From the NCBI GenBank assembly GCA_024803745.1, contig JANJXV010000010.1, positions 30,711,525-30,775,524 on the forward strand: a DNA stretch of 64,000 nucleotides, in the 5' to 3' direction. Below the pieces are notes generated by a model. The model made no database searches, was not told the DNA's origin, and saw only the letters and a program-made list of their open reading frames with translations. Of the stretch, positions 35,200 through 48,353 are shown piece after piece (the stretch's first letter is position 1; each line of letters opens with the position of its first letter). The position numbers and the translations under genes are program-made. Source of the DNA: Megascapheus bottae (Eukaryota > Chordata > Mammalia > Rodentia > Geomyidae).

Positions 35200-35860
35200 G
35201 AGAGGACAGACCTGGGAGCCAACAGGCTAAATTTAGCAGATGAGTTGACATTACCGGCCCTTTGAAAAGCAGTCCCTAAAATAGTTATAGTCATATGAAG
35301 TGAAACATAGGCCTGTCACTCTGGGCTCTAAGAGCATCTAGTTTTATCCAATGGTCATTGAAAGGGACTTCCCCCAAAACCCATCCCCTATAGGTATCTC
35401 CCATCTTCATAACAAAGGAGTACCTGACCCAAGGCAGGAGCTGTAAAATCCCTGATAACAGCTCAGATTACAAGAGCAGTTAAACCAGGTGGGGTTACCA
35501 GAATTCCTCCCCACCTTATCCTCTTGGCCTGCCAGGAAACTCTCTCCCCTTCCTTTGTCATCAGAGCAGTGCGCCAGAAGCCCACCAAGATGATAGGTCC
35601 TTACAAACAGCAAAGGTGTCAGTGGTTGCCCCAGACATCAATCAACTATGTTGAAATCCATTGGCCCCCTTGTATGGCCAGCCCAACCACATGGCTGGCA
35701 GTCTATAAAAGTAGCCTTAGAGACGGCCCTAACTGGTCAGTATGATTCTCCATGCTAGGCGATCATGGACCCTAATATTGGGGAACTAGACCCTAACAGT
35801 CATGGGAACTAGGTATTATTAAAAATACCGCCACTTCAGCAAGCTCGCTAATATTTAGAC
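35200..35860 (+). mobile_element. Possible solo LTR (unassigned)
   Basis: A stretch of unlike-intron composition with a TATA-like TCTATAAAAGTAGCC (about 35701-35715), a GGTCAGTATGATTCTCC segment after it, and ATTAAA near 35819. The layout resembles an LTR U3-R-U5, but I found no clear TG...CA ends or target duplication and recognise no family. Confidence 0.3.
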
Positions 35861-36575
35861 AAACAGCACAATGTTTTCTGTATTTCCAGTGAAACAGTAC
35901 ATAGTGTTTCATACATGACAAAGGTCACAGTCTTTAGAAGTGGGTGATTAACTTTAGAGACTGTAACAACTTTAAAATAGATTCTAAACAAGGGGCAAAA
36001 ATTTTTATTAAAATAAAAATGTATATATAATTTTTAGCCAAAGATATTTTATAATAAGAACAGTCAGACTCAGAAAATGACCTGTGGTAAGCTCCCTCTA
36101 CTATCATTCCAATCCTATCACAACAAACATTATCCTAACCTTATCATTACATTGTTAACAATGAATAGAGACAAAAGACCCACTTCTAACTTGGAATCAT
36201 TTTTGTGGTAATTATCTTTTGTCAGCATTGTGCAATTCAGGCAGGATCTCTTATCAACTTCCATTCATCCCTTTCTCTTAAATATTTTTAGACCATCAAT
36301 CTTTTAATAAAAGGAAAAGATGATTTCTTTTTCCATATTGTAAATTAAACAGGTCAAGTTCATTTGTGTAACAGGGCCAACTATATCTACAGTAAAACTC
36401 TTAGGCGAACAGCAACCGAAGATGCACACATTTATAATTTGGAGACTGGGAATACAGAAATTGTTTATAGAAGTTACAAGACAGTTTTCTTTATCCTTGG
36501 AAAATATGTGTAACTCTGCTTGTACCAGACTTCATGTTGTTTTCAAAATTGTCTTAAATACAAATTTTCTACACA

Positions 36576-36644
36576 TATTGCTCTATTGATACATACAGAA
36601 AAGTATTGCTCTATTGATACATACAGAAAAGTCTATGTATCAAT
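36576..36644. repeat. Perfect 28-bp tandem duplication plus hairpin
   Basis: Two identical 28-bp units at 36576-36603 and 36604-36631 (TATTGCTCTATTGATACATA...). ATTGATACATA (36613-36623) pairs with TATGTATCAAT (36634-36644) as an 11-bp stem with a 10-base loop. Confidence 0.97.
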
Positions 36645-36827
36645 CATAGATTATTTTTTAAATGTATAATTGCATTTTGTTTTTTGCAGTAGGACAAAGA
36701 CACCTTTTTTCCCAGCATAAAATAAAGAACTATCTAAAGGGAATGGAGTTTGCCTCAGGGCTAATGTTTTCAAAATACTTGTTTAGACCTGAAGTGCCCT
36801 TAAATCATTGTGGTTAGCATAGTACTC

Positions 36828-37130
36828 TACATTAATGTCCTCCATTTATACCTTAGCCCCAAGGCAAGAGTATTAGGAAGTGGGTCTTTGGGAGGCAATT
36901 CTAAGACAGAGGAAGAGACTTTATGAATAGAATTAGTGCCTGTACCACAGAGATCCCAGAAAGCTTGTGCCTCTCCTACCAGAGAGGTTACAGTAAGAAG
37001 AATGCATGCTAGGAGGAAGACACTACATTGGTCTTAGATTTCTGCCCTTGCCTCTAGAAAAACAAAAAAGTGAAATTCTGTTGTTTTCAAGTCACTTGTC
37101 CCTATGACAATTTTGCTATAGCAGCCACAC
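36828..37130 (+). mobile_element. MLT1-type MaLR LTR
   Basis: Ordered matches: GTATTAGGAAGTGGGTCTTTGGGAGGC, ATGAATAGAATTAGTGCC, GATCCCAGAAAGCTTGTGCC, GAAATTCTGTTGTTTTCAAG, ATTTTGCTATAGCAGCC. Solo LTR relic; opposite orientation to the one at 10018. Confidence 0.8.
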
Positions 37131-37859
37131 ACACTCGGGCACTCATACAGACTTTGGAATCTGCAAGGCTTCCCTGATGCTTCCCCTCCTTCCCTGGCAG
37201 CCACCATGTTGAGTAAGTGTCCTAACATTAGGCTGCTTGTTTATCCTAAAGTGAAAATAAATAACAACCTCTGAGGATTCCAAAAACTTTCCTAACAATT
37301 TTCAATTAGCAAAAAAGTTGCAAGAAGAGTAGAAGAAACTGAGGCCTAGCCTTACCTGGTTTTTCCTAGTAACAAGAACTATACACAATTACCAAAACCA
37401 AGAAATTACCACTGCTACAATCCTATTAACCAAACAGCATATCATCAATCATGCTCACTAACCTGCCTCCATAGCCTTTATCTTCATGATCTTTCGGCTG
37501 CTGGCTACGTGCCTCCTCAAGAATGGAGCAGTGCCAGTTCCTCAATCTTTCCTTGTCTTTTATGACCTTGACAACTTAGAAGTGTAATAGGTTTGTTTTA
37601 GTCTCCCTCTCAGTTGGATTTCTTGTGTTTCCTTATGATTAGATTAGGGTTATGCATTTTCTGTGAGAATATGCCAGAAGTGATGTGTTTTACTTTGATC
37701 ACATCAAAGGGTACAAACTGACCGTCTGTGTTCTTACTGGTTAAAAAAAAAAACAACCTTGATCCCTTGTTTAAGTTGCTAACCTCAGAGCTTACTCTAA
37801 GCATGATTCTGAGATATAGCTAAGTTTTCAGTAAGTGGAAGCTATTATTGTGTAGTTAG

Positions 37860-38035
37860 GACTAAAAACAGAGGTTTTAGAATCAAGTAATCTTGGTTTT
37901 CAATGTTGATTCTACCAATCCCTGCTAGAATCAAGAGAAAATTTTCTGTTTAGCTTTTCTGGTCCTCTGTCCTTCACAGCACCCTGTGAAGTTAGGAGGA
38001 GTAAATGAAAGAATTTATGTGAAGCACTCACTGCT
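37860..38035 (+). repeat. MIR relic
   Basis: GTTTTAGAATCAAGTAATCTTGG, GATTCTACCAATCCCTGCTAG and GTGAAGTTAGGAGGAGTAAATGAAAG follow the MIR layout loosely. Confidence 0.45.
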
Positions 38036-39256
38036 GTCTTATGGCTCAAGTCCTGTGGCTGATGAAATAGAAAGTGGGGAGGGGGTGGAGGGAACAGAGA
38101 AGGAAGGAAGGAAAGAAAAAGCAACACATACATATATGTTACATAACATACAAACTGCAGCCCAAAACTTTCAAAAGAAGTACCAATAACTGCTGCCAAC
38201 AAAGAGTGTACCTGGGCGGTAGAACTGCAGGTACACTCAGTGCTGGTATTTTCTCCTAGTCTTATTTCTGAATAAATTGATTAAGAATATATTAGTTTCT
38301 CTCAAAATGAACTCCTTATGTTGAATATTTAAAAAAAGAAAAAAATTCCTTATTAAGTCTAACGCAAATGCCTTGCATATAACTGGTGATGAATAACTAG
38401 TATAGAATGAATGGGAAATAAAACAAGTGATGAATTTTTAACCTGTGATTATACTATTCAGACAGTGAATGGTATCTCAAATAGCCTAGCACATAAAAAA
38501 ATGGTTTAGCATAGTAGTTTACACATCTTTGCCTACTATCTGGGGGAATTTAAGCACCCCAACTTGAAAGTTAAAAGGTTTTAGACGAAGTCTCAAATTA
38601 TATACAAACTCGAATCGTGAAAACCATGAGAGCAGTGACTTACCCAAGATCTTGAGGCAAATATTGGTAAAGGTGAACTCAGCCATGAGAATGACTTCTC
38701 AATGGAGCAAAAGATTCAATCACTGCTTTTTTGTGTGTATAGTCTATTAGTCCCCACCTCTCATACGCAGATATGTGCAGCTCTGCCAATAAAAGACCCT
38801 CTGATGATCAGTCCAGCAATGGAATTCTGTGCTCACTTATGAAGGCATTCTATGATAGTCCCTTCCATTCCCTAACTGCCCAACTCAGCTGGGCTGTGCC
38901 CATGAAACATCCTATTGGACTTTTTTCGTACAAACAAACTGCTTCTAAGCATATTTAATGATTGTGTATCATTTGTATGTTGTTAATGTACTATGGATCT
39001 ACTTTACTTATTAAAACCATTGATAATACTTGGTTAACCAGCACTACATTTGTATTATACATTTTGTATTCTATATTATACATTGTGTATTTCAGAATAG
39101 TACTATTTTAAAAAATATTCCACGACAGTTATTTCCATTAATTGTAGTTGGATTTCCTTTGCTTTGTCCAAAATAGTTTCATAACAGAATCTGTATTAAC
39201 CTATTTAATGTGAAGAATTTCTAAAATAATAAGTAACAGTTAAGATATGTGCTCTA

Positions 39257-39440
39257 GGCCGGGAGTTTGGCCTAGTGGTAGAGTGCTTGCCTAGCATGCA
39301 CAAAGACCCAGGTTCGATTCCTTGGTACCACATACATTAAAAAAAAAGCTGGAAGTGGTGCTGAGGCTCAAGTGGTAGAGTACTAAGCCGTGAGAAAGTC
39401 CAAGGACAGTGCTCAGGCCCTGTGCTCAAGGCCAGGACTG

Positions 39441-39473
<33 letters not shown>
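39257..39473 (+). repeat. ID-headed dimeric SINE
   Basis: Near-consensus dimer with a ~30-A tail. Flanked by TATGTGCTCTAGGCC at 39246-39260 and 39474-39488; the repeat overlaps the element's first bases, so the exact start is ambiguous by 4 bp. Confidence 0.95.
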
Positions 39474-39637
39474 TATGTGCTCTAGGCCTAGGTTCAATTC
39501 TAATAGTATTTGGCAGTATAAATATGTGCGCTGTCCAGAAATCAAATGTATTATGTCACGTTTTGTGAACTAAACCTACAGAAGGCAGGATATTTCAATA
39601 AAAAGCCAATTTTAACTGATGAAAGAAAATAAAGTAC

Positions 39638-39833
39638 TTTTTTTTTTGCCTGTCCTGGCATTTGAACTCAGGGTCTGAGCTCTATCCTTGGGTTTTCTCA
39701 AGGCTAGAGTTCTACCACTTAAGCCACAGCACCATTTCTGGCTTTTTCTACATATGTGGTACCAAAGAATTGAACTCAGGTGTTCATGCATGCTAGGCAA
39801 ACACTCTACCACCAGGCCAAACTCCAGGCCTCA
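39638..39833 (-). repeat. ID-headed dimeric SINE
   Basis: Reverse complement, complete. Perfect 16-bp duplication AAAGAAAATAAAGTAC at 39622-39637 and 39834-39849. Confidence 0.96.
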
Positions 39834-40504
39834 AAAGAAAATAAAGTACCTTTGAGAGAGAAAAAGCTATACAAATTTTCAGCTTGCTACTAAAATAACA
39901 TTTTCCTGAATAAAGCAGAACCACTAAAGAATCATCCTAGCTCCTCAGGGAATTGAAATCAATAAAATGCTCATGTCTAGATTTTTTAAAAATCTTTTTA
40001 TGGAATTACTCACTTTGAAAGGAATTGGGCAATATGGTGATGGCAACAAAGTTTCTATATAGGGAGAAGAATTTCAAAACCATTCCCTACTGACTCAAAA
40101 TATCTTTAATTATCAGGAAATATTTCAGACATTAAGGACCAAATTTCATTCTGTCACAGAAGTCACGGATCCACCAAGGTAAAAGTCTCAGGAAATAATC
40201 AGAGCCTCTGTATGGAGTAGTAAATTGCAAAACGGACAATGGTAGAAATAAGCATTATGGGAGAGAGTTGGTAATGTCAGGAACTAATGACACAGAAGGG
40301 AGACCAACAAGAGTGCAGACCACTAGAGCCTCATTAGAAATGGTAAGAATGTCCCAAACACTGTCAGACTCACGTGAAATATAAAGCAACAGGGTTATGT
40401 TCTCGTTTCAAAATGCATTACAAAGCAACTCAAAATACATTCCAGAAAGGGCTTATTGGCTGACGGGCAGATGCCTAAGGTTGAGTCACTTTTCTAATAT
40501 TTTT

Positions 40505-40707
40505 CTTTTTTCTTTGCCAGTTGTGGGGCTTGAACTCAGGGCCTGTGAACTATCCTTGCCTGTTTTTTTTCTCAAGGCTAGAGCTCTATCACTTGAGCCA
40601 CAGCATCACTTCCAGCTTTTTTCTATGTATGTAGTACTGAGGAATTGAACCCGGGCCTTCGCGCATAGTAGGCAAGCATTCTACCACTAGGCCAAACTCC
40701 AGACCCA
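40505..40707 (-). repeat. ID-headed dimeric SINE
   Basis: Reverse complement, complete. Perfect 17-bp duplication ACTTTTCTAATATTTTT at 40488-40504 and 40708-40724. Confidence 0.96.
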
Positions 40708-40870
40708 ACTTTTCTAATATTTTTGTAAACATACTTTCCCCTCTTCCTAAAGCTATTGTGAGAGTAGGCTATGCTAACTATGAAGAAATCTGTAAAAACA
40801 TATTGCAGATTTTTACTGTACTCCAAAAACTGCATTTTATCAAATATGAACTTGACATATAAACAAGTTC

Positions 40871-41094
40871 CTCTTTTGTTTGAGGTCCTGGGACTTGAAC
40901 TCAGGACGTCAGGCTCTTGCTTGACTGTTTGCTCAAGGCTCAAACTCTATCACTTAAGCCACACCTCCAGTTCCATCTTCTTGGTGTTTGTTGGACACTC
41001 ACAGATTTGTCTGCCAAGCTAGCTTCAAACCAAGATCCTTGGATCTTACTCTCCTGAGTACACAGGATTACAGGCATGAGCCACCAACATCTGA
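40871..41094 (-). repeat. B1-headed dimeric SINE
   Basis: CTCAAGGCTCAAACTCTATC, CAAACCAAGATCCTTGGATC, CTCCTGAGTACACAGGATTACA. Moderately diverged. Confidence 0.88.
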
Positions 41095-41307
41095 CCATCT
41101 GAATAGTTTTCTGTCTATATAATTTGAAAAACAATCTAGTGGTATCCTTTATTTAGAGTGTTTCCTTACTCAGAGCCATAGTTTTTTAAAATATTTACTT
41201 TATTGTTATTATAAAGGTGGTGTATAAATACACGAGTCAGGTAATGAGTACCTTTCCTTTTTTACAGTGTGTTTCCTCACTCTTTCCTATGGGCTCGTTT
41301 TGGTTAT

Positions 41308-41519
41308 TTTTTGCTGGTACTGGGACTTGAACTCAGGGCCTTATACTTTGGCTAAGCTTGTCTACTAATTGCTATCACTATACCACTGGAGCCACTTTTG
41401 CTGATTACTCTTGAAATGGAGTCTATTGGACTGTCTGCTAGGGATGGTTTTGAACTGTAATTCTCCAGGTGTCAGCCTCCTGAAGAGCTGATTACTTGCA
41501 TGAGCAACCTATGCCTAAC
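41308..41519 (-). repeat. B1-headed dimeric SINE
   Basis: TACTGGGACTTGAACTCAGG, TATACCACTGGAGCCACTTT, TTCTCCAGGTGTCAGCCTCC. Diverged copy 210 bp beyond the previous one, same orientation. Confidence 0.8.
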
Positions 41520-42840
41520 AAAGCCATGATTTCTTTGAGTTTACTAAATTAGCACAAGTTATTATGACTTCATTTGAGAGTAATCCTTCTAAACCCAGTA
41601 TCATTCAATAAACACATGTGATTCTTTCAGGTAGAGGCAGTGGCCACACTTCTGGGTTCTGAGAAGTGAATACCAACTTGGAAAGTGACCCTCAAGATGA
41701 GTGAGAACAAGATTGTCCAGGCACATGTACAGACAAGGCCGCCAAAGAGGTGCACTTGAACAGCATCACCAACACACAGTGCAAGGAAAAGCCAAGTCAA
41801 TGAGAAGTAAATAATTACAAATCAAACATGAGACTAAAGTAGTAAAGGACTGGAGGAAAATGGTAAGATATATCTGCTTTAAAATATTGTCCTCTCCAGA
41901 ACCATGTAAGGGAATGAAAGGATGGAAGAGCAAGAATCACAGAATTGAGTGCTAACATCAAATGATAAGGATATGAATGTCACTTCACGGTTTTAAACTG
42001 CTTAATAAAATGATTAAACTTAAGCTGGTAGATACCCCATTTGTCTAAAACATAATGCATATATACAAACAACGCATCTAGAAAAATAGAAAAGAAAATC
42101 TGAAGCAAAGAACTTATAATGGATGTGGATAAAAATCAAAGAATAAAGTTGATGACTTCACAATCACTAAGCCAAGGAGCCACCATCCTCAGCTCTTTCT
42201 ACCACCTCAGGCATTCACTAATATAACCACTCACACAATACTTCTTCAATAAGTAGAATCCACACCTGAAAATATACAGGTACTACCCTTCCTACCCCAG
42301 CCCCTAGGTCCCACTAGCCTATGGTTGGTTTCTCTGAGTAAGGAAACCAAATAAGTGAGCAATAGCAGAGAAAAGAAAGGCAAAAAGATCAAACCGTATA
42401 TCTATTATAATGGTTTACATTAGATTGATAGAAAAAAGCAAAGAGCTCTAGCTACTCTGTGTCATTTAATGAGAACATAAACATTGATCTTTACTTTGTC
42501 TTTGTGTATTCATCCCGCCTTTCCTAATTTTGTATTTCCTTTGTAGATCCAAAACCAGACAGGACAGGCAGGAAATACCTGAGAAATAACACAATTGCAG
42601 ATAAGGAGGCAGGTCAGGAAAGAGGCTATTCTTAGAAATTCCATTTAAGTTCCAGAACTGGCACCCCATTAAGTGCATTGATGAAATCACTGAACTCTGA
42701 GGCCAATGACTAGAGCACCTGTATGTCCTTTTTCATACTTGCCCCTCAAAAAAAGACAAAAGATGGCAAAAGTGGACAAATAAGATTCAAGTCAAGAGTA
42801 GCTTTGGCAGAGCTGCATGACTTTAAAAGATTTTGCTGGT

Positions 42841-43024
42841 TCGGGCCGGGAGTTTGGCCTAGTGGCAGAGTGCTTGCCTAGCATGCATGAAGACCCGGGT
42901 TCGATTCCTTGGTACCACATACATAGCAAAAAGCCAAAAGTGGTGCTGAGGCTCAAGTGGTAGAGCCCTAGCCTTGAGAAAATCCACGGACAGTGCTCAG
43001 GCCCTGAGCCCAAGCCCAGGACTG

Positions 43025-43056
<32 letters not shown>
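42841..43056 (+). repeat. ID-headed dimeric SINE
   Basis: Near-consensus dimer with a ~30-A tail. Perfect 16-bp duplication AAAAGATTTTGCTGGT at 42825-42840 and 43057-43072. Confidence 0.97.
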
Positions 43057-43062
<6 letters not shown>

Positions 43063-43406
43063 TTTTGCTGGTGGGAAGGCCCTGTGTTCAAACCACTGAA
43101 CTGGAAAAAAGAAAAAACTGCATATCTGATAAGCTCCCTTTTATCTTATATATCCTAGGGACATCCACTGCTCAGTTTTTAGTCCCAGAGCAAGCCACTC
43201 TTTGCCAAACATTTGGACTCCTGACCTCTCCTCCTGTCTACATGGGTACCATAAAAGCTAGAGGGAAACATCCAGAAAAGCCAGGGCTCATCGTGAAGGC
43301 TATGTATGGTCTATTTCCTTTTTGCGTTTTTAAAAGGAGTTTGCTTTTCTTGGAAACAGGCCAGTTCCTATCTATGGGTAATCTGAATCTTGTTGAATTT
43401 TGTTTA

Positions 43407-43516
43407 TTCTGAGGCAGGTCTTGTTATGTACCTTAGCCAGGACTCAAATTTGCCATCCTCTGACCTAAGCCTCCTAAGTGCTGGATGAAGAAATGTGTGC
43501 CACCACTGCCTGGCTT
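43407..43516 (-). repeat. B1-like SINE
   Basis: CTGAGGCAGGTCTTGTTATGT, TCTGACCTAAGCCTCCTAAGTGCTGGAT, CCACCACTGCCTGGCTT: complement of B1. Confidence 0.85.
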
Positions 43517-45574
43517 GATCTGTGATGATTGAATTTTGCTTTGGTCACCTCTGGGTCAAATGTCAGCCTAAATCTAGCAAACAGATTAAACCTGAAATCC
43601 AGTGTGCAAACACGTAAAGTTTCAGTTTTTCTCAAATAGCCTAAAGCAAAATCTCCCTCATCAACCACACAAATTCCTACCTTGGGAAATGCGAGGTTCA
43701 AAGTGGGAGTAAATAATGGCATTTCCCTGAAATGATAATGCAATCTGTACCATATGTTATGATAGAAGACAAAGGATTGTCTAGACTTGTTCAAGATTCA
43801 TACGCAGTTGGAAATGCTTTTTCACATTCATATTAATTGCCAATATAGTTGATTTTTTCTACCATCTTTGAACATGTTTGTACAAATTTTTGTGTGCAAG
43901 GTGGATCATTTGGTTATATTAAAGGAAAGGTAACTGGAAAAAAACGCTTAAAAAGAACAGCTTCTTATTCCTTTTCATCACCTAACTTAAAACAAGTCAA
44001 TCTTTACTTCTCCCCACCCCCAGCATTGTTCAACTTGTTAAACACACTTTTAGCTAGGTTGTTCCAGTTTTTGCTTTCAATCAACATCACACTGCTTAGT
44101 AACTTCAGTACAAACATCAGCATAAACATTGAACTGAATGGTATGACTACCTCTTAAAATAAAGAACTAGGAGTATAAGCATGAGCCACTGGCAACAGGA
44201 ACCTCCTTTCTTCAAAAGGGAGTCTGCCCCAGGTATTTTATTACATTAACAGAAAACAGACTCATCAAAGTAAGGCTGTTATGGTATGGTTATTAGTTTG
44301 CTGCATGTTTATAAATCAAGATACAACTCATAGTAAAAATGATGTTAAATATGTTGTTGGAGCCTCTGAGATTCATTTAATAGGTAAGTTCCTTTAAGCC
44401 AGTAAGAACAAGTGTAAAACCATCTACAGCTTACATTCTCCCACTGAACAGTTTTTCCTTACCCCTCAGATTGGATCAGTTCTTCCCTCCATGAGCCCAC
44501 AGAGGCCACACGGATCAGCTCACTGTCATTAGCAGTGGTTGACTCAAGTTCAGCACCTCCTCTCCCACAGCCATGAGCAATGCTTAGCAAGACACAGTTG
44601 TATTTGTTTCCAAACCTGTTTATTGCAGGTGTCTGATATTGCCTAATTTAATTAATGAGTCAATAATATTCAAGTATGGAAAGAATATGAGCTGTTACTT
44701 CTATACAACTAAACTGGATACTTTAAAAGACCTTGCCAAAAAAAAAAGATGCCATAAAATAAATATTGAAGACAATGTAAATATTTTGAAAAAGCGACTT
44801 TATAAACTTCCAAGAATGTGGGAATGTTTTGCAAGTGTTGATGTTTGGGTACCAGATTAAAGAAATTAAAAAAAAAAAAAACTGGGTATTACGGATGAGG
44901 GATTGCAGCTGTTGGCTGAACAAAAAGCCAACAAATAGTACAAAATACAGGACCTGGGTTCAAAGAAAAACTTGAGCCTACCTAAGAGGCTGAAAAACCT
45001 TATTATTCAATTTCTAATGTTTGTAGGAGGCATCATTTTCTAGTTCCACCATTAAGATCAATGGATCTTGACTATACTGAGAGTAAGAAGTAAACCACGG
45101 TCTGGATCCTTTCACTGAATTTTCTCCTTTCCTTCATGTAACTCTGTAACAGAAATAACATTTGCTTTGAGTGACATCTTATTCTGACAGTGGCCATCTT
45201 TTGAAGAGTATTCCAAAGTGCCTTAGATTGGTACTCCCCATTCTGGCTTTCGGGTGATGGACACTGAATAGGCTCCCTCTGTTACTCTCTTTTCTTTCCA
45301 TGTTCAGTCTTCTATGGGAAGTTGGGGATTTCTCAGCTGGGCGCCTAGTAGAGGAGGCCAAGACAAATTCACACTACCAACTATATTTTCCTTCTGGCAT
45401 GTCTGTATATCAGAAAATCAGAATTTACCATTTATAAGTTGTAATAATTGAAGAGTGTATCAGGAAACACTTCTGGGCCATAGTGGGGAGATACTTTGGA
45501 ATCAGGAAAAGCAAAGAACAGGTTAGTCTTGCGGCAAATGAGTTACCACCCAGAAAGAACTAAACTCAGACTTT

Positions 45575-45695
45575 GGGAAACTAGTAATTTTTTCAAAGCA
45601 ATTTTCTTGGCTATAAAACCCCAGATACCACCTCTCTACCTTGCAGGATTAAATGAGAGGTTTGCAGGGCACTAAATACAGTCCACACACATTGA
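45575..45695 (+). repeat. MIR relic
   Basis: CTTGGCTATAAAACCCCAGA, TACCACCTCTCTACCTTGCAGGATTAAATGAGAG match the MIR 3' half in order. Confidence 0.45.
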
Positions 45696-46019
45696 AGGCA
45701 TCATGGCTGCTTGTCCTAATCTACTTTTCTCCACCAACGCCATTCCAATCCCCAACTGGCTTTAATTTGCATTAGTTCTTCTCTCCTCCAATTTTTATAC
45801 ACAAAATTTCTCTCAAGAAGAGAACAAAAGTAGTTTAATGGTAACTGGGTCTCCACATCTTCATGGCTCCCTAAAGTAGCAACATGAGAGGCTGTTACAA
45901 AGAAAGATGCATGGAACAAATGCACTATTACTTGAAGATAGGTGCTCCATCCTTTGGCAGGCTCTCAAGAATTCGGAAAGTACTTGGAACTCAAAATATA
46001 AGCATTAAATTTATATGAT

Positions 46020-46305
46020 TAGCCAATCATGGTGACTCAAGCCTGGAATCCTACTTGGGAGGTAGGTGAGTCCAGCTTGAGCAAAAGAAGTTTGCCAGAC
46101 ACCACCTCAACCAGTGGCTATGGCAGGTGCCTACAATCCTTAGCAACATGGAAAAGGCAAGTGCAAGGACAGTAGTCCAGGCATAGAGAGAGACTCTGAA
46201 AAATAACCAGGGAACAGGGGGCTGGAGGGGTAGCTTCGATACTGACTGCCTGCTTGCCAGGCACAAAGCCCTGACCTCATCCCCCATACCACCAGAATCA
46301 AAAGT
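46020..46305 (+). repeat. Old composite 7SL/ID-type SINE
   Basis: GGTGACTCAAGCCTGGAATCC (7SL-like head), a second GGCAGGTGCCTACAATCC-like segment, then an ID-like end (GACTGCCTGCTTGCCAGGCACAAAGCCCTGA). Diverged. Confidence 0.5.
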
Positions 46306-47910
46306 GTATTATTAAAATTACTCAAAAATAATAAGGATTAAAATTAAAAAGTCTCTTCATCTCCTTGCATGAATAATCCCAACCTACTCACTTCTAGTAA
46401 ATTATTACCTAAGACCTAGATTCTGAGACCCAAATGCAGTCTTTACAAACAGCAGATCTTCCCCCTCTCAGGATAGTCTGCTGCACCTCTAAACTGAGGT
46501 CACTCGGAGGAGCAGGGGGCTGTAGGGACCAAGAAGGCTAGTTTCCACAGTGTCTGTTCACACTGTCATTCCCAGATTCCAGAGGGTCTTGAATCTCATT
46601 CTGAAGAGTACAGCTAAGACAAGGTACAGTTGGCCCAATCTAGTTATTAAAGATAAAGAAGACAGCTATGACACCAAACCAAAAGAAGGGAGCAGGTTAG
46701 ATACAGCTACTTGATCTTTTACCAACATGGTGCACATCTGGGTACAGAGCACTTCCTGTCTATGAAAGAGAACATCCGTTTTTAAAAGTCAACAGAAGAA
46801 CAAAATGTCCAAGTGTATTTAGATACTGACATCATTTTGCTCTCTACAAATTGAGGTTTTTTTTGTACATAATATCACTGCGATATTTTGCTTTGCTTTC
46901 CTCTTTATATGACAAATACAAATCAAGGAAGCTGTCTTTCCTACTTGCCAAAAATGACCAAATAGAGTAGGTGTTACCTAAGCAACCATTCAAGCTTCAA
47001 AGGTATTCAAGACAAATCTGCTTTTCCCCTAAAACAAAGCATTTTCCTCCCCAGGTGTTAGAAGCCTCTAAACACAAATGAGGTTGGGGGCTCAGCCAGG
47101 GCTGAGGCTGATAGAACACGCTTCCAGGAAGAGTGGCACCCAGGGATGCCCCCTCCTGGCCTCTCTTCAGCACCTGACTTAGGTGCCTCCTGTCTCCTAG
47201 ATGCATGCCAAAGGGATACTGCACACCTTTCCATTCTCTTCCATCCTCCAGCTTTACACTGGTGTACTAACACTTTAAAATATAGCGAACAGCATCCTGC
47301 ATATTTTTTCCTATATAAGAAGAGAGGCAAGCAGGGTCATGTTTGGGTATTTTTCTACTCTCTTTGAGCTTCTTTGTAAAAAGCACAGGAAAACAGTAAT
47401 TATTCTTGAAAGGACAATTAAAAATATGCATGTATTTTAAATGGAAACCAAAGCAGAACATATAAAACCCAGATACTAAGCAGTCTGTACATATAACAAA
47501 TGCCCAGTCTGTACATATAATTACTTGACAGAAGGATTAGAGGACTTCAAAACCTAACCATGTCATCTGATACTGAACTGTTAAATACTAAAATCAAAGT
47601 ATCCTCAAAAATTTTTAAATAACCTTTCTAAGCATTTAAAATACTTTATAATAGTAAACAAAATCACTTAAAACTTTTTAACAGTACAGAGTCCAAATGA
47701 GTGTGTAACTTTTCAAAGTAATTTAATACCCCAGATCAAAATTAGATATGGAATGTTGTCATCAAGGTTTTCATGTTACTTCTCACAGGATTCTGGCAAT
47801 TTTACATTCTGTCTTGATAACATGTTGTCTGTGAAACCAGTGCATTTTCAGTTCTCCCAGTCAGCTAGGAATTATCATCATAATCAAAGCACTACATTAA
47901 AAAAATGTCA

Positions 47911-47990
47911 ATAAAGGAGAGATGTGGTTCAGTGGTGTAGCATCTGCCTAGTAGACACAAAGCACAAGACCACCTCAACAAAATACAAGT
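47911..47990 (+). repeat. ID-like SINE relic
   Basis: GAGATGTGGTTCAGTGGTGTAGCATCTGCCTAG is an ID-like A-box region; the 3' part is degraded. Confidence 0.6.
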
Positions 47991-48018
47991 CGTAATTAAG
48001 CTGAACAGCATTTAAAAT

Positions 48019-48252
48019 TTTTTTGGTGGGTTCACTAGTACTGGAGCTTGAACTCAGAGCCTGGGAGCTGTCCCTGAACTTTTTCCACTCAAGGCTGACA
48101 CTAACACAGCTCCACTTCTACCGTCTTGCTGGTTAACTGAAGATAAGAGTCTCATGAATTTTATTATCAAGGCTGGCTTCTAACTGAGATACTTAGATTT
48201 CTGCCTATGAGAGAATAGCTAAGATTATAGATATGAGCCACTATCACCTGGC
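48019..48252 (-). repeat. B1-headed dimeric SINE
   Basis: TACTGGAGCTTGAACTCAGA, CACTCAAGGCTGACACTAAC, AGCTAAGATTATAGATATGAGCCACTA. Diverged but complete. Confidence 0.87.
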
Positions 48253-48307
48253 AACAATTCATTTTTAACACATAAGTATTACTGATGAAACCAACTGCCT
48301 TGTAGGA

Positions 48308-48309
<2 letters not shown>

Positions 48310-48351
<42 letters not shown>
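48310..48351 (+). repeat. (CA)n microsatellite
   Basis: About 20 perfect CA units. Confidence 0.98.

Positions 48352-48353
<2 letters not shown>

Noticed and set aside
43474..43794. 106-codon minus-strand ORF
   Set aside because: Partly overlaps a B1 element; no recognisable domain or splice sites.
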